64,000 nt of DNA from Holacanthus passer (GCA_025331565.1 JAFREQ010000043.1:1240001-1304000); one strand, 5' to 3'; shown: positions 48,017-59,727, numbered from the stretch's first letter. Notes: generated by a model not told the origin, from the letters alone. Program-made: numbers and translations.

Positions 48017-50702
48017 TTAGCTGGTGTCCATCTGAGAAAACAAAAACAAGACCGAAATTAGACAGCTGCAAAAGCACAATTTGTTAATTGATGACTGGCA
48101 CTGTGTTGACAGCTGAACATACTCTGGCATTGTAGGCGTCTAACTGGGCGTCGAGTTCCTCTGCTGACAGCTGCTGCTTGCTAGAACCACCTCCTCCTCT
48201 GCCACCTCGACCCCTTCCTCTGGCACCGCCTGCACCCCGTCCTCCGCGTCCTCTCTGCATGCTCCCGAAGCCGCCTCCACGATTTCTGTTCATGCCTCCA
48301 CTACCTCTGTTCAGACTGAAAACAAGGATGCCCATCACGCACAGTGCCCAGTGTTTGCAAGTGGAGTTGATGGAATTCAAAATTGCAACACTCACCCCTG
48401 CATGGGCCGCCTCTGTGTGTCAATCTGTGATGTGACGAGCTGGATGTTCATAGGCCGCCCTGGAGAGACAAAGACTTAATGAACCTTACAATTTGGGCAG
48501 GGGAGTAGTGCTGAAATGATCAATAAAGTAATTTGCAAGACAGAAAACTGGTGTTCTTAAAGTAAACAAAACTATGATAATCATGTCGAACAAAGTTAAC
48601 AGACGTGAAAATATGATTAAATATACTATGACTTGAACATGAGGCATACCATCAAGTGGGATGCCATTGTACTGTTTCATGGCCTTGAGTGCATCTGCCC
48701 TTCTTTCAAAGTGGACATCTGCGGTTCCCAGGCTTCTTCCCGACCGGTCATAATGAACTGCAGCCTTCTTCAGAGTCCCAAATTCAGCAAAAAGTTCCTA
48801 AAAAAAAGAAAAACCTTTAGTAACCATCCATTTGACCCCCACCCTGTTTAGCACACCAACCGATGCAAACACACGAAAAACAAATACCTGAATGTCTGCA
48901 TCTGAGACCCCAAAGTCGAGATTGGAGACGAGGAGCTTCCCTCCAGTTTCCACGCCAGCTCCTCCGCCGCCCCCAGCAGCACTATTGAAGCCGCTGAAGC
49001 TGTTGTCAAACATGTCATGCTGCCACTTATCTGGAAGCTGTTTTGGCTGCAACAGACGAAAGAGAACGCACCTGCTGACTTCAGGATCCCCTTGTCTCTG
49101 TCAATCACAGAGTCCACACGGCTGGGTGTTGGGGCAAGCAGGGGCTCCACTTCCAAAAGGGCCAGGGTGCTCAACTCCCCCAAGAGGGTCCCCCAATGTT
49201 CCCTGCCCACCCCATCACTACAAGCAAGTGAATCAGCTCTGACAGAAGGACATACACAGGATAAACATCTTTAACAGCAAGGGGATGTGTTAAATATCAC
49301 CTCCATATGCACACAATGTATATAGCTTCAAACATTATGAGGTCTAGCTGAGACTGTAAACATTTACTCAGATACTAAGTAAAACATGAGTTGTTTATCA
49401 CCCCAAACCCACCCACAATCTCTATACTAACCCTGTACAACTTGCCCTCCCCGGCTAGCTACCATCATTGCCCATTGTTTTCTTGCCATCTGCGCCTCCT
49501 GATATGATCCTCGGGTACACAGGGGGTCGCCATCTGAAGCAGCGTTGCCTCCAGCGTTGCACCATGTTGCCCGGCCCGCCCAAAAGTTCTTTACACCAAG
49601 CCACGAAAAGGGGCTTTCATGAAGGGAGAAGTGTCCATAAGATGAGGGAGATGTGGATCGGGGGGGAAAAAAGCAACTAGGGCCATCTTACCCGCTCTAA
49701 GCGAGCGTGGATTGTTTGAGCGTCCATTTTGAGACCACGCCATTCGATCGGGGCTTTGTTGGGCTCGTCTAGAAACACTCATTCACACTCAAAGGAGTGA
49801 CGATGGGCCTTATATGAACACTATCGGGAGAAGGAGGGGGGGGGTTGAAGTCCACTGATCCATCCACAAGTTAACAGGCACACCGGTTGAAAAGCCACCA
49901 AACAGGCCTTGTTGTGAAACCCCGCCAGCCACTCCCGAACAAAAGGCCGCTTGGTCGCTGCACCGGGACACTACGCTCCCAAAAGTGGCGGAAAAAAATT
50001 TGCGGGTGAATTTTCTCGATGAAGTGGTTTCCTCTCACCATCATTTTGACCCTTGTGGTGGAAAGCACCGATATTGATCACTAGCTCTAATTTAAGATGC
50101 TGGATTCAAAATGGCGCCGGCGAGGCCTTCGCGATCCAACTTTAGCTAGTTAGCCAATACGGCTAACGCTCTCTCTCCAAAAGGCCTCTTCTTGAAATCG
50201 ATGTAACACAAATGGGTTGTGGGAGAAGGGACACACTATGCATACAACTTCCATTTAATGCTCAACCGCAAACCAGAGAGCTCGCTCTCTCTCTCATATG
50301 AGGCGGTTACAGCAATCATTTCATTCGCTTGACTAGCAAACTGGCTAGAGGGTTAGCTAGTCAAGCCTACTGGAGAATAGAAGGACGTTACCCAGGCATT
50401 TTCAGCTCTGCCGAAGGGTTTTTTTCCTTTTTCTGCCCATTTCCTTAATTTTCTCATACCCTGCTGTAAGGCGTTGGTCTGCCTCTACCGCGATTCAGGT
50501 TCTGTCGGTTCCTCATGGGGCCCGATCCGCCGCCTCGGCCTCCAAATCCTCCGCCGCTGACTCCGAGACGCCCGGCGCCTCCTCCTCGGCCGCCGCCACC
50601 TGAGCCTCCGCGGCCTCGACCTCTTCCTCCCCGGCCTCCGCCTCTCTGCTGCCTGTTCTGCTTGATAATGTCGTCTAGAGACATATCCATTTTATCGGCC
50701 AT
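48017..50702 (-). CDS. alyref: Aly/REF export factor (THO complex subunit 4)
   Basis: Six coding exons on the - strand: 50702-50460, 49046-48888, 48797-48650, 48459-48396, 48315-48123 and 48031-48017. The sum is 822 bases, 273 residues. Features in order: N-terminal UAP56-binding motif MADKMDMSLDDIIKQNR; an Arg/Gly-rich segment (about 20-80); PKQLPDKWQHDMFD; an RRM with RNP2 KLLVSNL and RNP1 LGTADVHF; a second RGG stretch (about 210-245); and the C-terminal UAP56-binding motif SAEELDAQLDAYNARMDTS. The last four residues and the stop sit alone in a 15-base coding piece of exon 6. The adaptor couples splicing and TREX to NXF1-dependent mRNA export in the nucleus. An extra Gly-rich insert (NSAAGGGGG) precedes the RRM. 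Exon 1 lies in a CpG-rich promoter region extending to about 50880. Confidence 0.96.
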
Positions 50703-50900
50703 TATGCTGCCCCAATAAGTTAGTGCTAAACTGTCGAGAGAATATAAAAAAAGTACACCCTAGTCTCGCTTGGTCCCTCTTCACGGATCAACGCTTCTCT
50801 GCACCGACGAGGAAACACAATGAACCTACGCTCACGCTAAGAAGAGAACCTGGTTCTGTGCGTGCTGTACGTAAACAAACGTCATCACGTCGCGTGCGTG
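50703..50900 (-). promoter_or_regulatory. alyref: CpG-rich promoter region of ALYREF
   Basis: GC- and CpG-rich sequence directly upstream of the start codon, without TATA, as usual for a housekeeping gene. It contains ACGTCGCGTGCG near 50886-50897. The limits are approximate. Confidence 0.45.
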
Positions 50901-51394
50901 GCCAAGACAATCACCGTTCGACTGAAATACTGTGAACTTTTTCAATACTACTGTATCATAAGCACTGATCAACGTGCATGACTGGATCTTTTTCCTCATG
51001 AATCAAGAAGAGCTAAAGCAATTCGTCGATTAATCGATTGCTAGAAAATTAATCTCCAATTAATTATACAAGTCATTTTCTAAGCAGCCTCCAGCCTCTT
51101 AAAAGTGAATATTGGCTGGTTTTCTGATCGTTCTGTGACGTAAAACTAAATATCAACAATCAATTTGAATATGTAAACTCCAGCTCTAACTTCCTGATTA
51201 GTTACCAATATATTAATATATGATATGTTATGGAGCAAATTGATGAAATTGATAATGAAACCAGGAGACGGCATAAATTCTCCCACTTATCTGGCCTTTT
51301 GAAATTCAGGATATGTTTCACTTACGTTCCTCCTCCATGTTCCACGGTTGATATTTATGTAGGATCAAAACAAGCAGCAGTACTGTAAAAGTCT

Positions 51395-51400
51395 TTTATT
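51395..51400 (-). terminator. mcrip1: poly(A) signal of MCRIP1
   Basis: TTTATT on the + strand reads AATAAA on the - strand, about 710 bases past the MCRIP1 stop codon. The next gene downstream on the same strand, ALYREF, begins about 500 bases later. The 3' UTR (52108-51380) contains poly(A)/poly(T) runs near 51632-51658 and 51868-51878. Confidence 0.5.
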
Positions 51401-52108
51401 CAACATTGTGTTTCAGGGCTTAGGGGAGGGGAGTTAACAAAGGGCAGCATTCTTGGGGAGGTCTCTACTTAGTAAAGTCCATTTGAGGGCAAGAAAATTT
51501 ATAATAAAAATGTTGGCCTTCTACATTGCATTTGGCTTCCAAAACTTGCCCATAAAGTGTGTATCCAATGTGACCCTTACGTTACCTCTACAACTTACTG
51601 ATCGCTGAAGCTATCTTCCAAAACAGACTAAAAAAAAGAAAAGAAAAAAAAAAAAAATAGAAGTCAGCCCTTTCGCATTTTCCTCCAAAGTCATATAAGT
51701 AGCAGTAGTAAAGAAAACAGGGTTTGTATTTAAGACTGCAGTCTTTTGTGTCCTGTGGAGAGTGTCAACAGTTTGTACCTCAGCATCAGATGTCAGCGAA
51801 TTTTGATGAAAGTTTGCAACAGTCCCGTCCACATAATGAATGTACATATGAAGATTTTATGACTTGAAAAAAAAAAAACATGAACCAAGAGACGGGAGAA
51901 TTTGTGCTCCCTGGAATCCCACTTCTTTTCTTCTTAGTCAGTTGTAGAGGGTAAAGAAAGAGGCGGGGGTTGCTATGGTCCACAGTTTAGAAATGAGATT
52001 GGCATTCTGTGCTAGAAGGGCCAACGGGGCTGACTTTCTGGCTGATGGAGGAAAAGTTCTCGAGGATAATGGGTGGAAAAAAAAGCGACTGGACCATCTT
52101 GGGAAAGA

Positions 52109-55100
52109 CTAGGACTTCTTGGAGTCCTGTGTGTTGCGTTTCTTGAGGTCACTCAGGTCCACTGGTGTGAAAGCTGCAAAAGGAGACAGAAACAAGTTGT
52201 TAACTGGCCTGCGCTCGATTAATTTAATCCTTTAGACATAAAAATAAAATCCGCTCCGGTATTAAGCTACACTGTAACTTACAATGTAGGTTAGGATTTG
52301 GGTTCTTCTCCACATACTCCTGTGGTCCACGGTCATTACGTTCACTATTCTGTGTTGATCTGATGTCTCTGAGCACACACTGCCAGGCTGTGAAAGAGTG
52401 AAGACAACGATGCTTCTATTACATTTAGGAAATCTTATCCGAACCTGCACACATGTTAGCAACAACATAACAAGACAGACTGAAAGTTAAACAAGGAGTT
52501 CAAGTTCAAAAAAAGGGACATCTTTTCAGATGACAACAATCTATCTTGTCCTGTCCTTGAACACCGAGTAAAGCAATAACAGCTTGTTATACAAAATGGG
52601 ATGCAGAGTTTTCATGACTACTTCACATTTTCTAGTCTGTCACAGCACAAAGTGCACAGTGGCCTGAAAATCTCCATGACATTTGACCCCCAAAAGACAA
52701 GCTTGCCTTGGAACTAAAGAGCCTGACAGCCTTGGTAACAACTGGTTTCTCTGCCTTCTCCCCAAGCATCCAGGGCCTCAGAAATGTGGCCTTACAGAAT
52801 ATGATGTTCCCGAGCCAAGGACTCTGCCATATCACAGGGGATGAATGCCGCACCTACATTCCAGACATCTCAGAAAATGTGACTCATGTTATTTTCCACC
52901 GAAATGATTTACTGCATGAAGACAAAAGCAGAGACTCCCAAGCACCCAGAGAGGGAGCTTATGGTCCTGGCTGACTGGAGGTGGTTGGAGGGCTATGTTG
53001 ATGAAAATGTTGACACCTCTGTTGATCATAATTGTGATGTTTACATTATTAGTTACGATATCAGTATATTAGTATCCCTGACCTTTCCTCACCGTCAGAG
53101 TGGACTCCACCATTTGTTGATGAGGATGATTTTATTTGAGCTGATTGCTTCTTTTTCTATATGCTTAGCTGAAATCATATGAAATTTTGTCTTACTGATT
53201 TTTTTTGTGCGCACCATGATGCTATATAGAATGTTCAAAGGGGGGAAATGTCATGGAAATTTTCAGGTTCCTGTGTATTTTGTACTGTGATGAAGCACAA
53301 AATGTGAGGAAGTCATCTTTCTGCTTCTCTTTGTATAACAAGCTCTTCAAGAAAGCACAAGAAAAGATGGCCTGAATTGCTCTGTTGTCTTCTGAAAAGA
53401 CGTTTTCGTTCCCAGTTTAATATAATATGTAATTTACTGCCTTCCTGACCTCAGCAGATGTCAGTGTGTATAAAAAACTGACATCTCCTGTGTTCTGTGT
53501 TCATTTGTTTAGCTCATTCATTTGACTGCGCCGGGAGTCTGTCTGCAGATGCTGAATTAAAACTTACAGGAACGACAAGATTTGACTTGGTTGTTTAATC
53601 AACAGAAATAGCCACCACAAGTCAGAGTGAGCGAATTATGTTATCTAATTATACTTTTAATGATGACGGTTGAAGTTATGATTGAAAAGCGATCTGAAGT
53701 GTGGTCTGCGGTTATTAGCACGACATCATCAGTCATTGTCCAACAAATCTCATTGACACCACTATTCTAAGGACTCAAAGGATCCCTGGAGTTTTTGACG
53801 TCTAATAGCTCTATGGCATGTTTTTCTGTTTATCTCATGCACGTGCGTAAGGAGACACACATGCAAGTGCGTGCATGACACACACTGCGGTCATGCTAAT
53901 GCTTTCAGTTTATTCCATTGATCTACAGGTGGCAGTAACATGCCAAAATACGATTGTTTTTGAGTAAGGAAATGCTTTCAACGCTCAAGTTCGACCTCAA
54001 GGATACTCCACAATGGGTTTTAGTGAGTAACATCATTTTTGTTTGTTTACAAGAAAACTTCAGAGGGCACAGTTAAGACACACACAATAAACAAAGCAAA
54101 CAAGGAAACTGTTTAGTGGGGCCTCTTGCTTTGTGGAGAGGGAAAGCTGATTGAAAGGTGAAAATACTATAATGCCACGAGCTGTTTACAAATCGTGTTC
54201 TGACATTCAAGGTGGCATCTAACCTGTTATCTTGCTACATATGCTGTTTTTAGCTTGTTAAAGAGTTCATTATTTAACAATGTTTGGAATAACCTACTAC
54301 ATGAATTAATATAACAAATGCACACATTCACGTTATTTAATTTCATGGCAAACTACTAATTATGGCACAAATGACCTAAAGGGGTGTGTTTAGTTTATGG
54401 CCTCAACCACTCGGCTGCAAACAGTGTAACTCTACATTTAAGCGATATGAGCTGCGGTTACATATGCAAATTTAACTTGCAATTCTCATGCAAGCATCTC
54501 AATGATGTGACAGACAAAATGATAAGAACTATGTTAACATGCTCCTCATTAACTGATCAAAAAGAAGAATTGTGACTTGCACAATAAACAGAATCCAGAA
54601 CCCTCAGGGGGCTTGCATTAAGTTCTTTGTGCCTGAATATAATACTCTTGTTATGGAACAAGAGAGGGTGCAGAAAGAATATAAAAGATCTACACAGGTC
54701 AAAGCTTGTTTTCCTGTTGTCGTTTTTGTTAATGCCAGTAGCCTACAGGAAATAAATCTGGACCAAAGCTGTTCCCTGGCAACACAATTCAATTTTAGTT
54801 CTGAGAAGTCTATTATTCTGATAGTATCTAAAATAAAATGCTTAGATTGTTCTGAAAGAAAATTTAGGATGTCAGTGTCAGAGGTTGTACTTACTATCAT
54901 GTATAAAGCGCACATTTTCCTCATGAGCTGGGGTGAAAAGCTCCCCACTGTTAGTAGGGGATCGGGGGCTTGAAGTCCGCTTGTAACTATTCACCATCCT
55001 GGGAGCAGATGAGCTTTACAAATATGAAAACAGCAAAATCAGCAGCATAAACATCGTTAAGTGTAAACTAAGCTTCACATGACAATATTCTCTGTCAAGC

Positions 55101-55220
55101 CTGAAGCAGTACATGCCTAAAATTACATTTAATAAAATTTTAATGATCACTAGTAACACTGGCTCATTTGAACTCGTGCATTAGCAGTGAAGTGTCATAA
55201 CTTGCTCCAGACCTGGTCAT
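52109..55220 (-). CDS. mcrip1: MAPK-regulated corepressor-interacting protein 1
   Basis: Three firm coding exons on the - strand: 54998-54895, 52387-52283 and 52173-52109 (stop TAG). They encode RTSSPRSP, GELFTPAHEENVRFIHDTW, EYVEKNPNPNLHSFTP and PVDLSDLKKRNTQDSKKS, matching human MCRIP1 (FAM195B) throughout. PVDLS is the PxDLS motif that binds CtBP. The family releases CtBP after ERK phosphorylation and so controls ZEB1-driven E-cadherin silencing. The start is uncertain. A Met codon lies one base inside the first firm exon (54997, giving 90 residues). A better fit may be a short upstream exon (55307-55213) ending ATGACCAG, which adds three residues in frame (93 residues; human 97), but its donor GTCTGG is weak. 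The 2.5 kb intron 54894-52388 contains endogenous retrovirus sequence on the opposite strand. Confidence 0.9.
52640..53236 (+). pseudogene. Endogenous retrovirus env (transmembrane subunit) remnant
   Basis: Broken reading frames in + orientation carry the order typical of a gamma/epsilon-type retroviral TM protein. An ectodomain piece has a Cys-x6-Cys motif (in the frame from 52708); the usual third cysteine is replaced by Arg. Scrambled frames follow, then a hydrophobic anchor-like stretch (from about 52995). The pieces lie in different frames with stops between them, so no protein can be made. A polypurine tract and LTR follow directly. Confidence 0.6.
53237..53604 (+). mobile_element. 3' LTR of an endogenous retrovirus with polypurine tract
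   Basis: AAAGGGGGGAAA (53237-53248) is a retroviral polypurine tract, immediately followed by an LTR starting TGTCA at 53249 and ending about ...AACA at 53604 (about 356 bases). Inside are a TATA box (TATAAAAA, 53469-53476) and ATTAAA (53556-53561). The order PPT, TG, TATA, poly(A) signal, CA is diagnostic. No matching 5' LTR was found in the window. It sits antisense inside an MCRIP1 intron. Confidence 0.7.
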
Positions 55221-55899
55221 TCTGTTTGCAGTCTGTACTTGCTCCTCGCTCCTCTATGGTGAGTGGATTTAAAGGATGCTAAAGGTGCAGAAGTCCTCAG
55301 CTGAATTCTGACAAGAAAACAACAGTCAGCTATAGTAAACCCACTTGATCAAAGAAGTCAATTTCTAAATGACATAACACAGACCACATTTACGTTTGCC
55401 AAAGCTTTCAGAAGCTTTAGTATAAACAGTAAACTAGTGACACTGCTGGTTAGCCCACAGTTACATTTGCTAGCTACATACTAGTCACTAACAATAAACT
55501 ATATAATCTGAAGACCTCTGATAAAGTCAAGTAACATTTTTAACAATAGGAGTATTGTTAACTCATAGTTGTCAGTGTTAACTAGTTTCTGTATATCTAA
55601 GGTAGGTAGAAATGATCAAATAGTGGCGTTACAGCAGCTAGCATAGATGCTATTGTTTACGTTTTCACTTCAGTACTTTCAGTTGTGTTAGCAGTAGGCT
55701 ACAGATCCAAAGTCAGCAAGTTCACCACTGCTCAAATTCTCACCAATAACAGTCTCTAAAATCGTTATTGCTTTTTGGATTCATGTCCCTCTATAGCTTC
55801 GTCCTGAGGGACAGCTAACTATAGATTTGCTGACACAATAATTTCAGCTAACTTTAGCCAGCTAGCCTGCTAGCTAGCTGCTGATTTACATTGTCTTGT

Positions 55900-56160
55900 C
55901 GTAACGTTAGCTTCCGCCAGCTAATATTTTGCGGGCGTTACAGCTCCCAGATATTTATTAGAAAGAAACTTAGCACAGTTATGAAAATGTCAACATGTCC
56001 AGTAAAGGGCACATTGTTAAGATGTTCAACAAACCTTTTTATGGCCCTTTCCTTTCGATTTCTTTATTCAGAGACTGAGTCCGCCGTTAGATCCTGGCTA
56101 AAACGTTGCCAATGCCAACCAATCATTTCCGGGAAGAGACACGGAAGTGAAAGAGGTCTC
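55900..56160 (-). promoter_or_regulatory. mcrip1: Presumed promoter region of MCRIP1
   Basis: Upstream of the MCRIP1 exons the sequence holds ETS-like elements (TTTCCGGGAAG and CACGGAAGTG, 56125-56150) and a TTAGC-rich block. The first exon boundary was not identified. Confidence 0.3.
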
Positions 56161-57060
56161 GAAAACAGACAAAACAGTATAATATTACAAATATTATATT
56201 ACAGATACGATTTTACTATTACTATTTTACTAATTACGATTATAATACTACTAATATTAATAATAATACTAATCATAAAAATTCTGCCACTACTATTACT
56301 AATAATAATGACAATAAAAAATTATATTTAATAATAATTGTTATTTTTATCATAAAAATAGTCAAATTACAATTTACATTTACATCCTTTTCCCACCTAC
56401 TTTCTAATAAACTATATATAAAAAAATCTTTGTTTCATTAATAAAAGAAACCAACCTTACAACCTTACAGTTGGAAAGGGGTCTGTTCAGTTTATTTCCA
56501 GGAAAAGACACAGAAGTGAACTATAGATACGTATAATATTACAGTCAACAAAAACAACACTACTACTACTACTAATAATAATAATAATGATAACAATAAT
56601 AATTGTTTTGTTATAATACTAGTTAATTGAACACACACACTGGTATGAAATTTAAAGAGTAGGTGTACATTAGTTCATTTACAGTGCTTTACTTCCACGT
56701 ACTTTTAAAAAAAATACTATCTCTTAATAAATAAATATATTGATAAATAATAAATATAATAAATAATAATGATAATAAAAGTACAACATTACAGTTATGT
56801 CTTTCATTGCTGCCACCGTATCTCCATTTTACATTCATGTCAGGACTCCATAGCAGGGTATTAGAATATATTTTTGTTATTTTAGAACAGCAGCGGCAGT
56901 TATACCCAACTAAAGCTGAGGACATGCCATGTATCCCAGGTAATGTTAGTTGTAACATATAACAATGCTTGACACAAAGATGGCTGAAAAGCTCGAACTG
57001 CTTGAAGTGACGATGCTGAAAATGCCAGTGTTCTTCTCAAACAGACTCCACCACGGCAAA
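56160..57060. repeat. AT-rich low-complexity stretch with (TAA)/(ACT) runs
   Basis: Simple-sequence DNA of AATAATAAT and ACTACTACT type (56200-56340, 56565-56620, 56720-56780). Any open frames here are artefacts of the repeats. Confidence 0.7.
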
Positions 57061-57085
57061 CTCAGTCATATTTATAAAAGATCTC

Positions 57086-57091
57086 TTTATT
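57086..57091 (-). terminator. ppp1r27: poly(A) signal of PPP1R27
   Basis: TTTATT on the + strand reads AATAAA on the - strand (TCATAAATAAAGAG), about 845 bases beyond the stop codon. The 3' UTR (57933-57065) is AT-rich. Confidence 0.5.
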
Positions 57092-57933
57092 TATGAAAAC
57101 GTACAAAAATAATTATCAGAGAGGAAATTATAAGACTTTCTTTGCTGACATTTGTACTTCTACTACAGAAAACAACAGCAACACATTAGGGAACAATACT
57201 GCAGCAGCAAAAAGTGCTTGCACAGCATAAACTTGATGTTTGGTGATTTCTGACCATCAGTGAGGTATGAATTATTAATTTGGCTGATCCTCTGTCTGCC
57301 CAGCAGTGAGGATATAGAACTCTCTATAAAACCAGCTACTTAAAAAGTGGCTACATAACACTAACACAAGTGAAAATACTTAAACCGAAATGCTCATGAG
57401 AATAGAAATGAATCTAACGATCAGAAATGAACGGACAGTCAGACCTGGACCATACACAAGAAGTCCAGATGACATTTTGATTCAGTGACACATTGGTTTC
57501 GTGTTACATGAGCTGAGAGTGAAGACAGGGAGATATTCATTGATCAACATTTGCAGTATAGGCGGATTACAAGTATAGTATACAATATATATACAATATA
57601 TATAGTGTACAGTATACAAGATGAACAAATACACAAATGCACAAAATAAAAGTAAAATGAAATAAAAACAAACAAAAAGAGAAATACAGCTTGGTGGAGT
57701 ATTGCTTTAAGGCTGTAATTTAAAAAAAAAAAAATCTCACAGCAATTGCTGCACTTTTCAAACTAACAAACAGACCCACCAACTTGTTTTACAGGATCAG
57801 TGACACGGCTTCAGTTTCTGGCTGTGTTCTTCCACCCTGTTACAAGTTTGTTTGGTATTGTACACTGTTAAATATGCATTTTTTCCCCTTTTCCAAGTGG
57901 CTGCTCGACTTTCTGGGTCCATTTGGTGCCCAA

Positions 57934-59393
57934 TCACACACAGCCGGCCTCAAACAGTTTGAGCAGCTCTGCGCAGTCTGGGTCGATGAGGTCCGCGGGC
58001 TTCTCTCCGCTCTCGTTCTCAGCCTCTGTGCTGGCTCCCATCGACAGCAGATATCTGAGGGAAGAATGGAACAGTTAAACAGAGCTTCTCAGATGTGAAG
58101 AAAATTGGCAGAGTTTATCATTACTGCAGCTTTTTTCTCTGTTTCACTGTTTCAAACCAGAGAGCTCAGAATAAGAGGAAATGTCAAAATTCAATAGTTA
58201 GTTAAGCTGGATCTAATGGATCCAATTCAAAATAAAACATCTCTCCTGATATTTTGACATTGAAATTCTCTCCAATTTTTCAATCCCTTGCTTTGCTCAT
58301 TGCTGAATACTTTGTTAATTGCCATGGTTGAATTATGTCACAGTTTCATGTTTCAGTGTTCAGAGCCAAACTACCAGTGTCATATTCACATAAACTGTCT
58401 TTGTAAGATCATTGCGATTAGGTGACCTCCTCTTACTCTAGGTGATATTTGAAGCCTGCACATTTCATATGAAATATCAGTGTCACATCGCTGTGCTTTC
58501 AAATGCCTCTATCTGTTCTATATTAAAATCAAAGATGTGCTTTGTAGGACAAACTTTTATTTTGTGAGCTGACAAAGAGAGCGTGATCAGTCAAGACTAA
58601 AAGGTTAAAAAGTCATGTGTCACCTGGCAATTTCCGGGTAGCCATCGCTGCAGGCCATGTGCAGCGGCGTCCAGCCATCCTCATCTCTCTGATGAACGTC
58701 GGCACCGTATTTCACCAGCAACTTCACCACCTCCAGGTTTCCCGTCAGCACGGCTTCGTGTAGCGCCGCCATACCTGCACACAAGGCAACATCAGTCCTC
58801 TGAAGCAGCACTGCAGCACACAGCCATGCAGTCAATTCAAGTGAGGACATCTGAACAGATTTGAAGCCTTGATCCTCATTATTATTTCAAACCTAAATTT
58901 GAAAGTGAGAAATCCCTGCAGGCAAAATTTGCTGGAAGACAAAGAGACTTTGCTCACCTGAGTGGAAGAGCGTATCCACACGAACCTTCCTCGCTCTCAT
59001 GAACCGACCAATTTGCTCCATATCTCCTCGTCTTACGATGTCCTGGAAGATGATGTCATTGGGGAAGTGCACAGTTCTCTTTGCAGGTGCGACAGGTATG
59101 ACGGGCGCAGGGTGCTCCTGCGCTTGCGTGCGTTGTGTCGAGCTGTACCGCGAGCCTTTGCTGTACGATGGGACGTATGTCGACGCGGCCTTGTAGGTGG
59201 ACGTGTAGTGCGATGGGGTGTAATGTGTGGAGCTGTACTGTGTTGGGGTGTACTTTGTCGTGGAGGTGTACGTGGATGTGTAGTGCGTCGGTGTGGAATA
59301 CGAGGGGGTGTAGTAGGTGGGTGTGTGGTATGTTGGCGTGTACTGTGAGCTGCGCGTGTACGTCGACACGGGCACATGGTAGTTGTACTTCAT
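57934..59393 (-). CDS. ppp1r27: Protein phosphatase 1 regulatory subunit 27 (dysferlin-interacting), ankyrin-repeat protein with a Tyr/Thr/Pro-rich N-terminus
   Basis: Three coding exons on the - strand: 59393-58958, 58774-58624 and 58054-57934. The sum is 708 bases, 235 residues (human 154). Residues from about 106 match the family: RVxF-type PP1-docking motif RTVHF (106-110), PNDIIFQDIVRRGDMEQIGRF, then ankyrin repeats from MAALHEAVLTGNLEVVKLL through GWTPLHMACSDGYPEIARYL, ending DLIDPDCAELLKLFEAG. The first 90 residues are a tandem array of YTPTYHTPTYYT-type units, absent from the human protein. The family binds PP1 catalytic subunits and dysferlin and is expressed in muscle. The start is the first ATG of exon 1, about 330 bases below a TATA box, and the upstream sequence has stops. 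MCRIP1 is the neighbour, as in human. Confidence 0.93.
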
Positions 59394-59727
59394 CCCTGCA
59401 GTGGGTGTCTGCCTCCCCCTTTGCTGTCAGCCCAGGAGGAGGGAAGTGAGAAATCCAATAGAACGTATCAGTCCAATAAAAGAGCAGTATCCTTTTGCTC
59501 TGTGTCCCTTTTTCCCCCTCCTCGCTTGCTTATTATCCTTTTAGTTTCCAGCTGGAATATCTCCTGCTGTCACTCTCCAATACATGCGCTCCTTCTTTCA
59601 GCTTGTACGCTCCTCTTTTTCTTGCCCGCTGAGAATCGCTCCCGTCTGAGTTTGAAATGATCTTTTCGCACAGTGTGTTTGCTGTTGCACAGAAGCGTCG
59701 TCTGAGGAGGCAAGTGAAGAGGATCTC

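Noticed and set aside
48178..49274. Proline-rich open frames on the + strand over ALYREF
   Set aside because: They are the complement of the Gly/Arg-rich ALYREF exons.
52283..52387. MCRIP2 as an alternative identity for the MCRIP1 gene
   Set aside because: The C-terminus PVDLSDLKKRNTQDSKKS matches MCRIP1, not the Trp-rich MCRIP2 ending, and PPP1R27 is the neighbour as for human MCRIP1.
56160..56340. Ile-rich open frame
   Set aside because: It comes from ATT/AAT simple sequence.
58962..59449. Long + strand frames opposite PPP1R27 exon 1
   Set aside because: Stop-free only because the opposite strand is a regular codon repeat; no similarity to any family.
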